Positions 21,100 to 30,995 of a stretch of DNA of 64,000 bases are shown here, one piece after another. The stretch covers positions 77,512,501 through 77,576,500 of the forward strand of contig NC_064614.1 of NCBI RefSeq assembly GCF_023898315.1, given 5' to 3'. Positions within the stretch are counted from its first letter, which is position 1. Each line of letters opens with the position of its first letter. The position numbers and the translations under genes were made by a program. The stretch comes from Schistocerca nitens. Taxonomy: Eukaryota; Arthropoda; Insecta; Orthoptera; Acrididae. The notes under the pieces are model-generated. The model was not told the origin of the DNA, searched no databases, and saw nothing but the letters and a program-made list of their open reading frames with translations.

Positions 21100-22527
21100 A
21101 CGGAAATTCAATGTTAAATGCAGAGGAGAGAGCGGATAGGTGGAAAGAATACACTGAAAACCTTTATGAGCGGGAAGATTTGTCTGATGCCATGATTTAG
21201 AAGAGATAAGAGATCCAGTATTAGAAGCAGAATTTAAAAGAGCTTTGGAGGACTTAAGATAAATGAGGCAGATGGGATAGATAACATCTCATCAGAACTT
21301 CTAAGATCATTGAGGGAACTGGCAACAAAACGGCTATTCATGGTAGAATCTGGTGGCGTACCGTCTGCCTTTCGGAAGAACATCATCTACACAATTCTGA
21401 CGATTGCGTCAGCTCACAACCGCGAGAATTAGCTTAACAGTTCGTGCATGCAAGTTGCTGACATTGATAATGTACAGAAGAACGGGAAAAAATTTAGGAT
21501 GAGCTAGATGACGATCACTTTGGCTTTAGAAAATGTAAATGCTTGAGAGAGGCAATTCTGACGCTGTGGTTAAAAGTGGAAGCAAGACTAAAGAAACATC
21601 AAGAAACCTAATTAGGGTTTGTCGACCTGGAAAAAGCGTCCGACAATGTAAAATGATTCGAGATTTTCGAAATTCTGCGAAAAATAGACTTAAGGTATAG
21701 GGACAGTCCTGTACGACGAAGAACAAAGTGCTCGGCATAAAATTGGTGTAAGACAGAGATGTAATCTTTCTCCCCGACTGTTCAGTCTGTACATCGAAGA
21801 AGCAGTGATGGAAATAAAACAAAGGTTTAGGAGTGGACTCTAAATTCAAGGTGGAAGGATATCAGTGATACGATTCAGAAATGGTTCAAATGGCTCTGAG
21901 CACTATGGGACCTAACTTCTGAGGTCATCAGTCCCCTAGAACTTAGAACTACTTAAACCTAACTAACCTAAGGACATCATACACATCCATGATCGAGGCA
22001 GGATTCGAACCTGCGACCGTAGCGGTCGTGCGGTTCCAGACTGTAGCGCATAGAACCGCTGGGCCACCCTGATACGATTCGCTGATGACATTGCTATCGT
22101 GAGAGAAAGTGAAGTGTAATGACATGATATGCTGAATGGAATGAACAATCTAGTGAGTACAGAAGATGGCTTGAGAGTACATCGAAGAAAGACGAACGTA
22201 ATGAGAAGTAGCAGAAATGAGAACAGGGAGAAACTTGACATCAGGATTGATGGTCACGAATTACATGAAGTTAAGGAATTCTGCTACTTAAGCAGTAAAA
22301 TAACAGAAGACGAACGGAGTAAGCAGAACATCAAAAGCAGACTAGCAGTGGCAAAAAGGGCATTCCTGGCCAATATAAGTCTACTAGTATCAAACATAGG
22401 CCTTAATTTGGGGAAGAAATTTCTGAAAAGTGGAATACAGCATTGTATGGAAGTTAAACATGGACTTTGTGAGAACCGGAACATAAGAGAATCGAAGCAT
22501 TTGAGCTGTGGTGCTACAGACGAATGA
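21100..22527 (+). pseudogene. LINE reverse transcriptase, copy 2
   Basis: RT pieces include ERADRWKEYTENLYEREDLS, a palm region, SPRLFSLYIEEAVMEIKQRF (with nearby breaks), then after the SINE IRFADDIAIVRESE with the catalytic Asp pair intact, LNGMNNLVSTEDGLRV, and the connector DIRIDGHELHEVKEFCYLSS, SRLAVAKRAFLANISLLVS. The DNA-synthesis motif itself survives while the frame around it does not. Confidence 0.85.
21877..22069 (-). repeat. SINE A with 11-bp TSD, inside LINE RT
   Basis: Antisense full-length copy. The TSD TGATACGATTC is perfect at 21866-21876 and 22070-22080. The duplicated bases are LINE coding sequence immediately before the FADD codons, so the SINE is younger than the LINE. 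Confidence 0.96.
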
Positions 22528-22929
22528 TGAATATTAGGTGGACTGGTAAGGTAAGGAATGAGGAGGTTCTGCGCAGAATTGGAGAGGAAAGGAATACGTG
22601 AAAAACATAAGGAAAAGGGATGAATGGTAGGATATATGTTACGATATGAGGAATTGACTTCCATGGTACTAGATGGAGGTGTAGAAGGCAAAAACTATAA
22701 ACGAACACAGAGATTGGAATACATCCAGCAAATAATTGAGGACGTAGGTTGCAAGTGGTTGTCTGAGATTAAGAGGTTAGCACAGGAGAGGAATACATGG
22801 CGGGCTGCATCAAACCAGTCGGGAGACTGATGATCCAAATTAAAAATGTTCCTGAAAAAGGAAACGGATTACTCTATAGTTGTGATACTGTTGCCCCTCC
22901 GAACTTTGCGAATTGAATCGTAATTTGCA

Positions 22930-23954
22930 AATGGTAGTACGTCTGAAGATTATCACAGATCGATTCAAGTTTTACACAGTCTCTACATCATTAGCAGTGT
23001 CAGAATATTTGAGTGTTGATGCAGCTGTACAAACCTTAACTACACCGAAAAGGCAAAGAAACAAGTGCACCTGCCTCATATCGTGTCGAGCCCCGCGAGT
23101 GCGTAGAAGCACCGCAGCACGATGTGGCATGGACTTGACTAATGTCTGAAGTAGTTCTGGAGGAAATTGATACCATAAATCATGCAGGGTTGTCCTTAAA
23201 ACCGCTAAAGTACGAAGGGGTGGAGACCTCTTCCGAACAGCACGTTCCAAGGCATCCCAGATATGCTCAATAATGTTAATGTCGGGAGAGTTTGGTGCCT
23301 AGCGGAAGTGTTTAATTCAGAAGGGTGCTCCTGGAGCCACTATGTAGCAATTCTGGACGTGTGGGGTATTGCATTGTCCTGCTGGAATTGTCTAAGTCCG
23401 TCGGAATGCACAATGGACATGAATCGATGCAGGTGATCAGACGGGATGCTTACGTATATCCCACCTGTCAGAGTCTTATCCAGACGTATCAGGAGTCCCT
23501 TTACACTCCAGTTGTGCACACCCCACACCGTTACAGAGCCTCCATCAGCTATAACAGTTCCCTGCTGTTATGCAGGGTCCATGGATTCATGAAGTTGTCT
23601 CCATACCCGAACATGTCCAACCGCTCGATAGAATTTGAGATGAGACTCGTCCGACAGGGCAACCTGTTCCCAGTCATCAATAGTCAATGTCTGTGTTGAC
23701 GGGCCCAGGGGAGGCGTAAGGCTTTGTGTCGGGCAGTCATCAAGAATACATGAGTGGGCCTTCGGCTCCGAAAGCCCATATCGATGATGTTTCGTTGAAT
23801 GATTCGCACGCTGAAACACGATGATGGCCCAGCATTGGAATATGTAGCAATTTGCGTAAAGGTTGCACTTCTGTCGCGTTGAACGATTCTGTTTAACCGT
23901 CATTGTTCCCGTTCTTGCAAGATCTTCTTCCGGCGGCAGCGATGTCTGAGGTTT
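22930..23954 (-). pseudogene. Tc1-like transposase pseudogene
   Basis: Minus strand in order: an HTH region (NRSTRQKCNLYANCYIFQCW, NHSTKHHRYGL), TIDDWEQVALSDESHLKFYR with the first Asp, VRVWRQLHESMDPA, FQQDNAIPHTSR with the second Asp, SPDINIIEHIWDALERAVRK with the catalytic Glu, and a C-terminal FPPELLQTLVKSMPHR. It needs several frame changes. It is the same family as the gene at 58171-60592. No TIRs were identified; SINE A abuts the N-terminal side. Confidence 0.85.
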
Positions 23955-24151
23955 GATGGTTCAAATGGCTCTGAGCACTATGGGACTTAATATCTGAGGT
24001 CATCAGTCCCCTAGACTTAGAACTACTTAAATCTAACTAACCTAAGGACATCAGACACATCCATGCTCGAGGCAGGGTTCGAACTTGCAACCGTAGCAGT
24101 CGCGCGGTTCCGGACTGAAGCGCCTAAAACCGCTCGGCCACCGTGGCCGGC
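23955..24151 (-). repeat. SINE A
   Basis: Antisense, with head start CCGGCCACGG and B box GGTTCGAACCC-like (mutated to GGTTCGAACTTG on the opposite strand). No clear TSD. It lies at the N-terminal edge of the Tc1-like pseudogene. Confidence 0.9.
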
Positions 24152-24409
24152 ATATGTCGTCAAACATGTGTCTATAACCTGTTCTTGCGTATCCATTACG
24201 TATATTTCCCTACAGGCGAGACATTTTACTTCGAGTCATGTCCGAAAGAGCTTTGGGTCGTAATTCGGAGCAACAAGGCATTTCAATTTCGTATGTAGCT
24301 GCGAACACCGTGCAAGCGACTTTCAAGTAAATTGTCTCCACTGTACGGGAGTGTACATAGTGGATGTAGAAGTACGCGTTATAGACACATGGTTGATGAC
24401 ATGCAAAAG

Positions 24410-24575
24410 TTTTGGTCTCGCAGCCAAACGGTAAGGTTCACCGCTCGCGTTAAGCGGGAAATCTGGGTTCGTATCCCGGTTCAGTACAAATTTTCGTTGT
24501 CGTCATTCCGTTGTACAGCTGATGGTTGTCCATATTCGGAACTGCGAATATGTTACATTGAAAGTATAAAATTTA
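24410..24575 (+). repeat. SINE F
   Basis: tRNA-like head: GCCAAACGGTAAGGTTCACC, CGCTCGCGTTAAGCGGG (an anticodon-arm shape with GTT, as in Asn), B box GGGTTCGTATCCCGG; then a body with GTCGTCATTCCGTTGTACAG and GGTTGTCCATATTCGGAACT. Only copy of this type in view; no TSD found. Confidence 0.72.
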
Positions 24576-24579
24576 TGTG

Positions 24580-25639
24580 AAACAATAAAAAAGTTTCTTA
24601 TAAATGCGTTGTTTGACTTGCTTTACATTAAATCTGACTTAAATACATCAGAGGAGGGGCCTAAGAACACTTACTAGGGGCCCGTAAACCCCACAATATT
24701 TTCATTTACAACACCTACGGGTATGCTGACAATTCTAAATTAGATTATCATGCTATAAGTAAACGTGAAATAGCTGGGAGATGAGTACGCACTAGTCTGA
24801 CCTGTTTACCAGTCGGCAGTGATTCCTGTGGCTAGAGTGCAATGGCAAACAGAGAGAGAACTGCGCGCGTTTCCGCTGTTGCAATGCGAACATTCTCAGT
24901 TGCAACGGCGCGCTTGTGGACCACCCTAGGTGCCCTGTGAGCTGTGTTGGGACGAGGCAAATGCCGTGTTAAGCACGCAGGTACATTGCTCCCTGTGTGT
25001 CTGTCTCTCGGTCTCTTCGCTTGTGTTATCTCCGTCCCCATTTCCTCATTACCAGTTTCACTGGCCGTGCCTCTCTCTGCTTTGTAGTGTGTATGTGTGT
25101 GGGTGCGTGTACTGGAAAAGACAGGGGAGGGCAGAAGTGAATCCTGCCTCTCTGTGTTACTTTGTGTGTGTGCCCGGGAGTGAATGGGGTGGTGAAGGGG
25201 AGGGGGGGGGGACATGCTGACTGACGGAAAGGTTGTTTATAAACGAACCAATAGAGGGCGCATAGCTACACTGCATTCTAAAACTATAGACTCAGACGCT
25301 AACGCAACAGATTTCGTCTTTAACAAAGAGGAAGGGCAGTTGTGTAGGCAGTACATTCATTACAGCTTTCCATCGATTACTCAGGTTTAAACTGCTACCC
25401 TTGGTGAGACCGTTCAAGTAATGTAGACATATATACAGTGCACATCATTAATTTATGCAGCAATAAAATACATATTTAATACGTGTACATTTTCACCGCT
25501 TAAAACGTAGATTTTTAGTGATAGTAAAAAGCTTTTGTATAATTTATGAGGCTGTTGTTATTGCCAGATGAAACCTAACTTGAACTTGTACAGGCCTGTA
25601 CATACATTGGACAAGTCATATAATTCAGCAACAGTCAGC
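24580..25639. other. No gene recognised; low-complexity stretch
   Basis: Contains a GT/CT-rich region with a 9-10 G run near 25205. A minus-strand frame at 24832-25215 is open but of low complexity (THTHTH, PPPP) and I do not accept it as coding. No repeat family recognised. Confidence 0.4.
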
Positions 25640-25651
25640 TTCCAGAAATTT

Positions 25652-25855
25652 GCCCGCATCTCGTGGTCGTGCGGTAGCGTTCTCGCTTCCCACGCCCAGG
25701 TTCCCGGGTTCGATTCCCGGCGGGGTCAGGGATTTTCTCTGCCTCGTGATGGCTGGGTGTTGTGTGATGTCCTTAGGTTAGTTAGGTTTAAGTAGTTCTA
25801 AGTTCTAGGGGACTGATGACCATAGGTGTTAAGTCCCATAGTGCTCTGAGCCATT
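25652..25855 (+). repeat. SINE B with 12-bp TSD
   Basis: Complete sense copy and the best reference for type B: head GCCCGCATCTCGTGGTCGTG, TAGCGTTCTCGCTTCCCACG (a possible Gly-like CCC anticodon loop), B box GGGTTCGATTCCC, then the SINE A body from GTGATGTCCTTAGG. The TSD TTCCAGAAATTT is perfect at 25640-25651 and 25856-25867. Confidence 0.95.
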
Positions 25856-26303
25856 TTCCAGAAATTTATGCCGACTCCATGAGTAAAAATAAAATATCCC
25901 TTGCTTGCTAGACAATTTGAGAAAGGGAACAAATTTTCGGATAAAAATATTTAGCTTTTTATCAACATAAGCAACTTACATCGTACAGTAGCAAACATCT
26001 GCTGAAATTCGCCTCCCTTCCTGCCACAATTTTTTTTTTTTGTTCGCTCCATATCCAGCTTCGTAAGGTTCCCGCGAATTTTATTCAAGAATTTGCTGAA
26101 TATTTTGTGATTTACTTCCGTAGTGAATAAATTGAGTTTCTCACCGCCGTTGCTTGCCTCGATAGAATTCTTCGCGCTGTGTGAACACGCCATATGCGAG
26201 AAAACTACCGGCTTCTCGGGTGTTATTGCAGACAGCCTTTACCAGTCTGAATAACACCGATGAAGGTGCATTCACTAGCTTGGAAACTTTGGTTGTTGCT
26301 ATA

Positions 26304-26640
26304 CGAGGGCTGTTCAATAAAGAATGATTATAAATATATTATGGTCATAATTTCTCGCGCTAAAGTTCAATCTTACGATATTCTGTTAGCTTAACATGAA
26401 GAAATGCCTTCGTGGGAGGCATTGTCTACCATCAGAAGCAGTGGTGAAGGCTGCGGAGGCGATTTTGAAGGACCTCTCAAAAAATGGTTTCCAGCATGTA
26501 TTTGAAGACTGGAAGAAAAGCTGGGACAAGTGCATCGCATTCTTGGGGACTACTTTGAGAAGGACCATTAAAATTAGGAGGATGAGTGAAGCTATGTTGT
26601 CAATAAAAGTTTATGGTCATTCTTTGTTGAACAACCCTTG
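26304..26640 (+). mobile_element. Mariner-derived MITE
   Basis: A 337-bp unit flanked by TA (26302-26303, 26641-26642) with ends CGAGGGCTGTTCAATAAAGA and its near complement. The interior retains only a transposase C-terminus: KKCLRGRHCLPSEAVVKAAE, FQHVFEDWKKSWDKCIAFLG. The DNA-binding and catalytic parts are deleted. 25868-26300 and 26643-27130 hold no recognisable gene. Confidence 0.85.
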
Positions 26641-27633
26641 TACTTATGATGCGGTCACACACCCCAAATTTTTCTACTGACATGATACATATCGTTGAGG
26701 TTTTGGCGATGTATGTCAGCCTGGCATGTACCTTTGTGTCAAGTGGTTGATCACGTTTGGGTCACAGCGCTTATGAAAAATAATGACCGATCGAATCAAT
26801 ACGAACATCTTGAAAAATCAAAACGCGAGAAAACTTCACCATTCCACCTGGGACAACATGAACGTAAAACCGTTGAGTCGTAACATTGGTGTATAACTTC
26901 AAGAATCTCATGTGTCCTACATTTACGTAATTTTTCATCGTCTACAACGGATTACGTCAGAAACGTAATAAAAATGTTACTGGGATGGAACAAGATCTTC
27001 TGCATAATTTTTGTAGCATATTACATTTATCTTAGCAAGTACCAACATTGTATTCCTTTATACATATGGGGAAAAATTTACTTCCCAATGCATCTAATTC
27101 AGCCTGTAAATGCTCTTTAAAAAGGTACTCAAATTATAATCGAAGATGGAGATAAATTGTAGAAGAGGCAGTTAGACAGGGATATGGCCTCTCTCCAACT
27201 CTTTCCAATATCTTCATGGATGACCCAGTCAGAGTTTGGAAGCAAAGTTTCAGCTACGACATAAAGGTCAACAGAGAGAAGAAGTTTAACACTTAGCTAC
27301 AGGCAGGTGATCAAATAATAGTTGAAATAAACGAAGATAATGTTCAAAGAGTCGTTTCGAACATTTGTTTGTTGACTTCTAAATATAACATGAACATATC
27401 CACTAATAAACGAAAGGCTATGATCATCAAGAAGAAATCTCCGATAACATCTGGAATATGTAAGGCATTTTAAGTATCTCGGTTGTGAGATAGCAAGAAA
27501 TTTCGATATTAATATTAGTAACCAAATACTAAAATTTCACTTACTCTGTGGAACAATTAGAATTCGGTAAAGAATTAGAAATACGCTACTAATTACCAAA
27601 TCATGACCATAGAGGTATAATAAAAAAAGTTTC

Positions 27634-27680
27634 CATGAGGTCAGCAATTTGATGCCGAAACCAGCCATGTTAGTTATTCA
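27634..27680 (+). repeat. Hairpin repeat with GAAACC
   Basis: CATGAGG, a GCA/TGC stem and CCGAAACCAGCC. Weaker relative of the hairpin near 2101. It sits in the sequence interrupting the LINE. Confidence 0.4.
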
Positions 27681-27822
27681 AAACATTAGCTTCTGCTGGA
27701 AGTGTTTTGACAAAAAGAAGCTCCCATGCGTCATTTATGGGGTGCACCAATCATTGTGGTTATAGTCTAAAGCGTAAAGTAATGACGTTTTAATTCCTAC
27801 GTAGACTCATTGAGGAAATACT

Positions 27823-28140
27823 TTGTTTTACATATGTGCCTTTTGGTTGCGCTGTTTTACTATAGCGCTTCTAATTCTGCCGTCTGACTTTAGATATCCT
27901 ATCACTCCAACTCGAAAAGCTCTCTGGGTGGACGCTGTGCGAGAAGGACAGATTGGAAACCGATCGAACATAGCAAACTATGTTCTTAGCATTTCAGGGA
28001 AGAGGACTGAGTCCGAACAAGTTTCGTCAGCTCATATCAGAGAAAATTCTGTATTACTAGAGCAGCGGTTTCGTATCACATATTTCTGTCGTTGGTTATT
28101 CGAAATAGGTATCAAACAGAGAGTTACTTTAACGAGGTGA
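27823..28140 (+). pseudogene. ORF with a THAP-like stretch
   Basis: 105 codons. YICAFWLRC, then DFRYPITPTRKALWVDAVRE and VSSAHIREN recall the zinc-coordinating THAP DNA-binding domain (C..C, FP..P.R..WV.A.RR, C..HF), but the later Cys-His pair reads SAHI, so metal binding would fail. THAP domains occur in P-element-like transposases and host proteins. This may be a transposon relic or chance; I cannot decide. Confidence 0.3.
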
Positions 28141-28666
28141 ACTGCGTTGTATTACTTTATCAGACAGACATTTAATACCAACCAAAATTCGGAAAATGTT
28201 GTGCTGACGCTGCCTTATTCATGAAAGCTTTGTAACAACTTCCGTTTAAAACAACTTTTGCGTTGGCACGACAGAAACTACGAACAATGAGCAGTCTTAA
28301 ACAGCAGTCTCTAATGTTTTATGTCACTTAACATGGTTTCAAAGCGACGTACAGCGAATGCTTGCAACGCAGTTTCCCTTATTATACATCCATGGTCATG
28401 GCAGCACCTGTACGCTGTATGGATCTGAAACATAGGTTTCCACGTGAAAGGATACAGACGGGATCCAGGCTGTGAAATCGACAGTTCTCCATATTGTTAA
28501 AGAGTGGACCAGAGAAGATCGTTTTAGAAATGAGTACATTAGGAATGAATTACAAGCTGATTAATTCGCAAGGAAATAGTTGTAAACAGAAACATTTTGT
28601 GGGAACGTGTAGACAGAATGCATGAAAATAGGTTTATAAACAAATTCATGACTTAAGTATTATTTT

Positions 28667-28712
28667 GCCAGCCGCAGTGGCCGAGCGGTTCTAGACGCTT
28701 CAGTCCGGAACC
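28667..28712 (+). repeat. SINE A head, split by a LINE
   Basis: GCCAGCCGCAGTGGCCGAGC through GGAACCGCGCTGCT is the first 46 bp of a SINE A. The remainder of the same SINE lies at 30512-30636, beyond the CR1-like LINE. Confidence 0.85.
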
Positions 28713-28890
28713 GCGCTGCTCACAGAAAGATCCGTACCTAAAGACTGGAAAATTGCTCAAGTCACAGCAATACCCAAAAAGGGACGTAGGAGTTATCCGC
28801 TGAAATACAGGCCTATATCACTAACTTCGATTTGCAGTAGGGTTGTAGAACATATACCGTATTCGAACATAATGAAGTATCTCGAAGAAA

Positions 28891-29092
28891 GCCGGCCGCG
28901 GTGGTCTCGCGGTTCTACGCGCGCAGTCAGGAACCGTGCGACTGCTACGGTCGCAGGTTCGAATCCTGCCTCGGGCATGGATGTGTGTGATGTCCTTAGG
29001 TTGGTTAGGTTTAAGTAGTTATAAGTTCTAGGGGACTGATGACCACAGCAGTTGAGTCCCATATTGCTCAGAGACATTTGAACCATTTGAGC
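28891..29092 (+). repeat. SINE A, first of a tandem pair
   Basis: Sense copy inside the LINE RT, with a variant head (GGTGGTCTCGCGGTTCTACG). CTCGAAGA precedes it (28881-28888) and follows it (29093-29100). Confidence 0.9.
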
Positions 29093-29102
29093 CTCGAAGA
29101 GA

Positions 29103-29303
29103 GCCGGCCGAAGTGGCCGAGCGGTTAAAGGCGCTACAGTCTGGAACCGCACGACCGCTACGGTCGCAGGTTCGAATCCTGCCTCGGGCATGGATGTGTG
29201 TGATGTCCTTAGGTTAGTTAGGTTTAAGTAGTTCTAAGTTCTAGGGGACTTATGACCACAGCAGTTGAGTCCCATAGTGCTCAGAGCCATTTGAACCATT
29301 TGA
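29103..29303 (+). repeat. SINE A, second of a tandem pair
   Basis: Sense copy right after the first; head variant GGCCGAGCGGTTAAAGGCGC. The same CTCGAAGA occurs again after it (29306-29313), so the octamer appears three times. Both copies end GAACCATTTGAGC before the octamer. Confidence 0.92.
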
Positions 29304-30511
29304 GCCTCGAAGAAAACGATTTATTGACATATAGTCAGCACGGATTCAGAAAATATCGTTCTTGTGAAACACCACTAGCTCTTTATACTCATGAAGTAAT
29401 AAGTGCTATCGACAGGGGATGTCAAATTGATTCTATATTTTTAGATTTCCAGTTACCGTTCCTCACAAGCGTCTTCTAACCAAACTGCGTGCCTATGGAG
29501 TATCGCCTCAGTTCTGCGACTGGATTCGTGATTTCCTGTCAGAAAGATTACAGTTCGTAGTAATAGAATGAAAGTCATCGAGTAAAACAGAAGTAATATC
29601 CGGCGTTCCCCAAGGAAGTGGTACAGGCCCTCTATTGTTCCTGATATACATTAACGACATAGGAGACAATCTCAGCAGCCGTCTTAGATTATTTGCAGAA
29701 GATGCCGTCATTTACCGTCTTGTAAAGCCATCAGATGATCAAAACGAGTTGCAAAATGATTTAGATAAGATATCTGTATGTTGCGAAAAGTGGCAATTGA
29801 CCCTTAATAAAGAAAGGTGCGAAGTTATTCACATGAATATTATAAGAAACCAGCTAAATTTCGATTACGCGGTAAGTCACACAAATCTGAGGACTGTAAA
29901 TTCAACTAAATACATAATGATTACAATTACAAATAACCTAAATTAGAACGATCACATAGATAATATTATGGATAGAGCAAACCAAAGCCTGCGATTCATT
30001 GACAGAACACTTAGAAGGTGCAACAGGTCTACCAAAGAGGATGTTTACACTACGCTTGTCCGCCCTATTCTGGAGTACTGCTGTGCGGTGTGCGATCCGC
30101 ATCAGGTGGGACTGACGGATGACACCGAAAAAGTACAAAGAAGGGCAGGTAGTTTTGTATTATCGCAAAATAGGGGAGGTAGTGTCACAGACATGATATC
30201 TGAATTGGAGTGGCAATCATTAAAACAAAAGCGAGTTTCGTTGCGACGGTATCTTCTCACAAAATTTCAATCACCAGTTTTCTCCTCCGATTGCGAAAAC
30301 ATTCTGTTGGTACCCACCTACACAGGAAGAAATAATCATCACGATAAAATAAGGGAAATCAGGGCTCGGACTGAAAAATTTAAGTGCTCGTATTTTCCGC
30401 GTGCCGTTCGAGAGTGGAACGGTAATGAGAAAGCATGAAGGTGGTTCATTGAACCCTCTGTCAAGCACTTTATTGTGAACAGCAGAGTAATCATTTATAT
30501 GTAGATGTAGA

Positions 30512-30636
30512 GTCGCATGTTCGAATCCTGCCTCGGGCATGGATGTGTTAGTTAGGTTTAAGCAGTTCTAAGTCTAGGGGACTGATGACCTCAGATTTTA
30601 AGTCCCATAGTGCTCAGAGCCATTTGAACCATTTGT
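30512..30636 (+). repeat. SINE A remainder, split by a LINE
   Basis: Begins GTCGCATGTTCGAATCC, exactly where the head at 28667-28712 stops (allowing loss of about 3-5 bp), and continues to AACCATTTGTAAAA. A short body deletion removes GTGATGTCCTTAG. Confidence 0.85.
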
Positions 30637-30881
30637 AAAAAGAACTGTTGGAGATTTCCCTCGGTGACTAGAATTCAATTAAAATTAGAATAAAGATACT
30701 TCTATTAAGCTCATACAAAAAAATGTTCAAAATCGAAAGCAATTCAGGGGGCTGACAAATAGAGGCCTTTGAAGAAGCTCAGACTGGATAGATAGATACG
30801 TTAGATGCAACAACTTTAGGATCGCACCTAAGAAATAATTTAACATTTATTTTCTGTTTAAATTATACAGAAATATCAAAT

Positions 30882-30983
30882 CCAGAATGAGATTTCAGTT
30901 GGTAGAGCACTTGCCTGCGAAAGGCAAAGGTCCCGAGTTCGAGTGTCGGTCCGGCAAACAGTTTTAATCTGTCAGGAATTCCC
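30882..30983 (+). repeat. tRNA-like foldback retroposon, short form
   Basis: Same start (CCAGAATGAGATTT) and same 3' tRNA-like arm (GGTAGAGCACTTGCCTGCGA, CGAGTTCGAGTGTCGG) as the copy at 18031, but the left arm and loop are missing. The TSD GAAATATCAAAT is perfect at 30870-30881 and 30984-30995. Confidence 0.88.
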
Positions 30984-30995
30984 GAAATATCAAAT

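Larger units (their letters stand above)
19520..22835 (+). mobile_element. RTE-like LINE copy 2, near full length
   Basis: Same family as 10010. Order: conserved 5' region with GGACATGTGG, endonuclease (from about 19870), linker, RT (about 21100-22120) and C-terminal connector ending near GGAGACTGATGATC. A SINE A at 21877-22069 interrupts the RT. Numerous stops and frameshifts make the copy inert, but it gives the layout of the whole family, about 3.1 kb without the SINE. Confidence 0.9.
27130..28660 (+). pseudogene. LINE of a third type, decayed
   Basis: First part: VEEAVRQGYGLSPTLFNIFM, then a stretch with LQAGDQIIVEINED where the catalytic ADD is AGD, NMNISTNKRKAMIIKKKSPI, and FKYLG-like remnants. 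After about 27600 unrelated sequence intervenes. From about 28380, MAAPVRCMDLKH-type and IQAVEIRFLRSV-type remnants (LYGSETW family tail) and ERVDRMHENRFINKF resume. Inactive. Confidence 0.65.
28720..30438 (+). pseudogene. CR1-like reverse transcriptase pseudogene
   Basis: Reading through: PKKGRRSYPLKYRPISLTS, MKYLEEN (interrupted by two SINEs), LLTYSQHGFRKYRSCETPLA, IDSIFLDF, SGVPQGSGTGPLLFLIYIND, then LRLFAEDAVIYR where the catalytic FADD is FAED, DKISVCCEKWQLTLNKERCE, and the tail LRRCNRSTKEDVYTTLVRPI, EYCCAVCDPH, VQRRAGSFVLS, IREIRARTEKFKCSYFPRAV. The replaced Asp and the frameshifts indicate a dead copy. Family type inferred from QHGFRK, SGVPQGS and LEYC motifs. Confidence 0.85.
28713..30511 (+). 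mobile_element. CR1/jockey-like LINE inside a SINE
   Basis: 5'-truncated non-LTR element lying between the two halves of one SINE A. Its 3' end is TATGTAGATGTAGA, a short (GATGTA) repeat shared with the copy ending near 41811. Without its two SINE inserts it is about 1.4 kb and encodes only reverse transcriptase and the C-terminus. Confidence 0.85.

Noticed and set aside
24832..25215. 127-codon minus-strand ORF
   Set aside because: Low-complexity composition (His-Thr and Pro runs) from a GT/CT-rich region; no domain.
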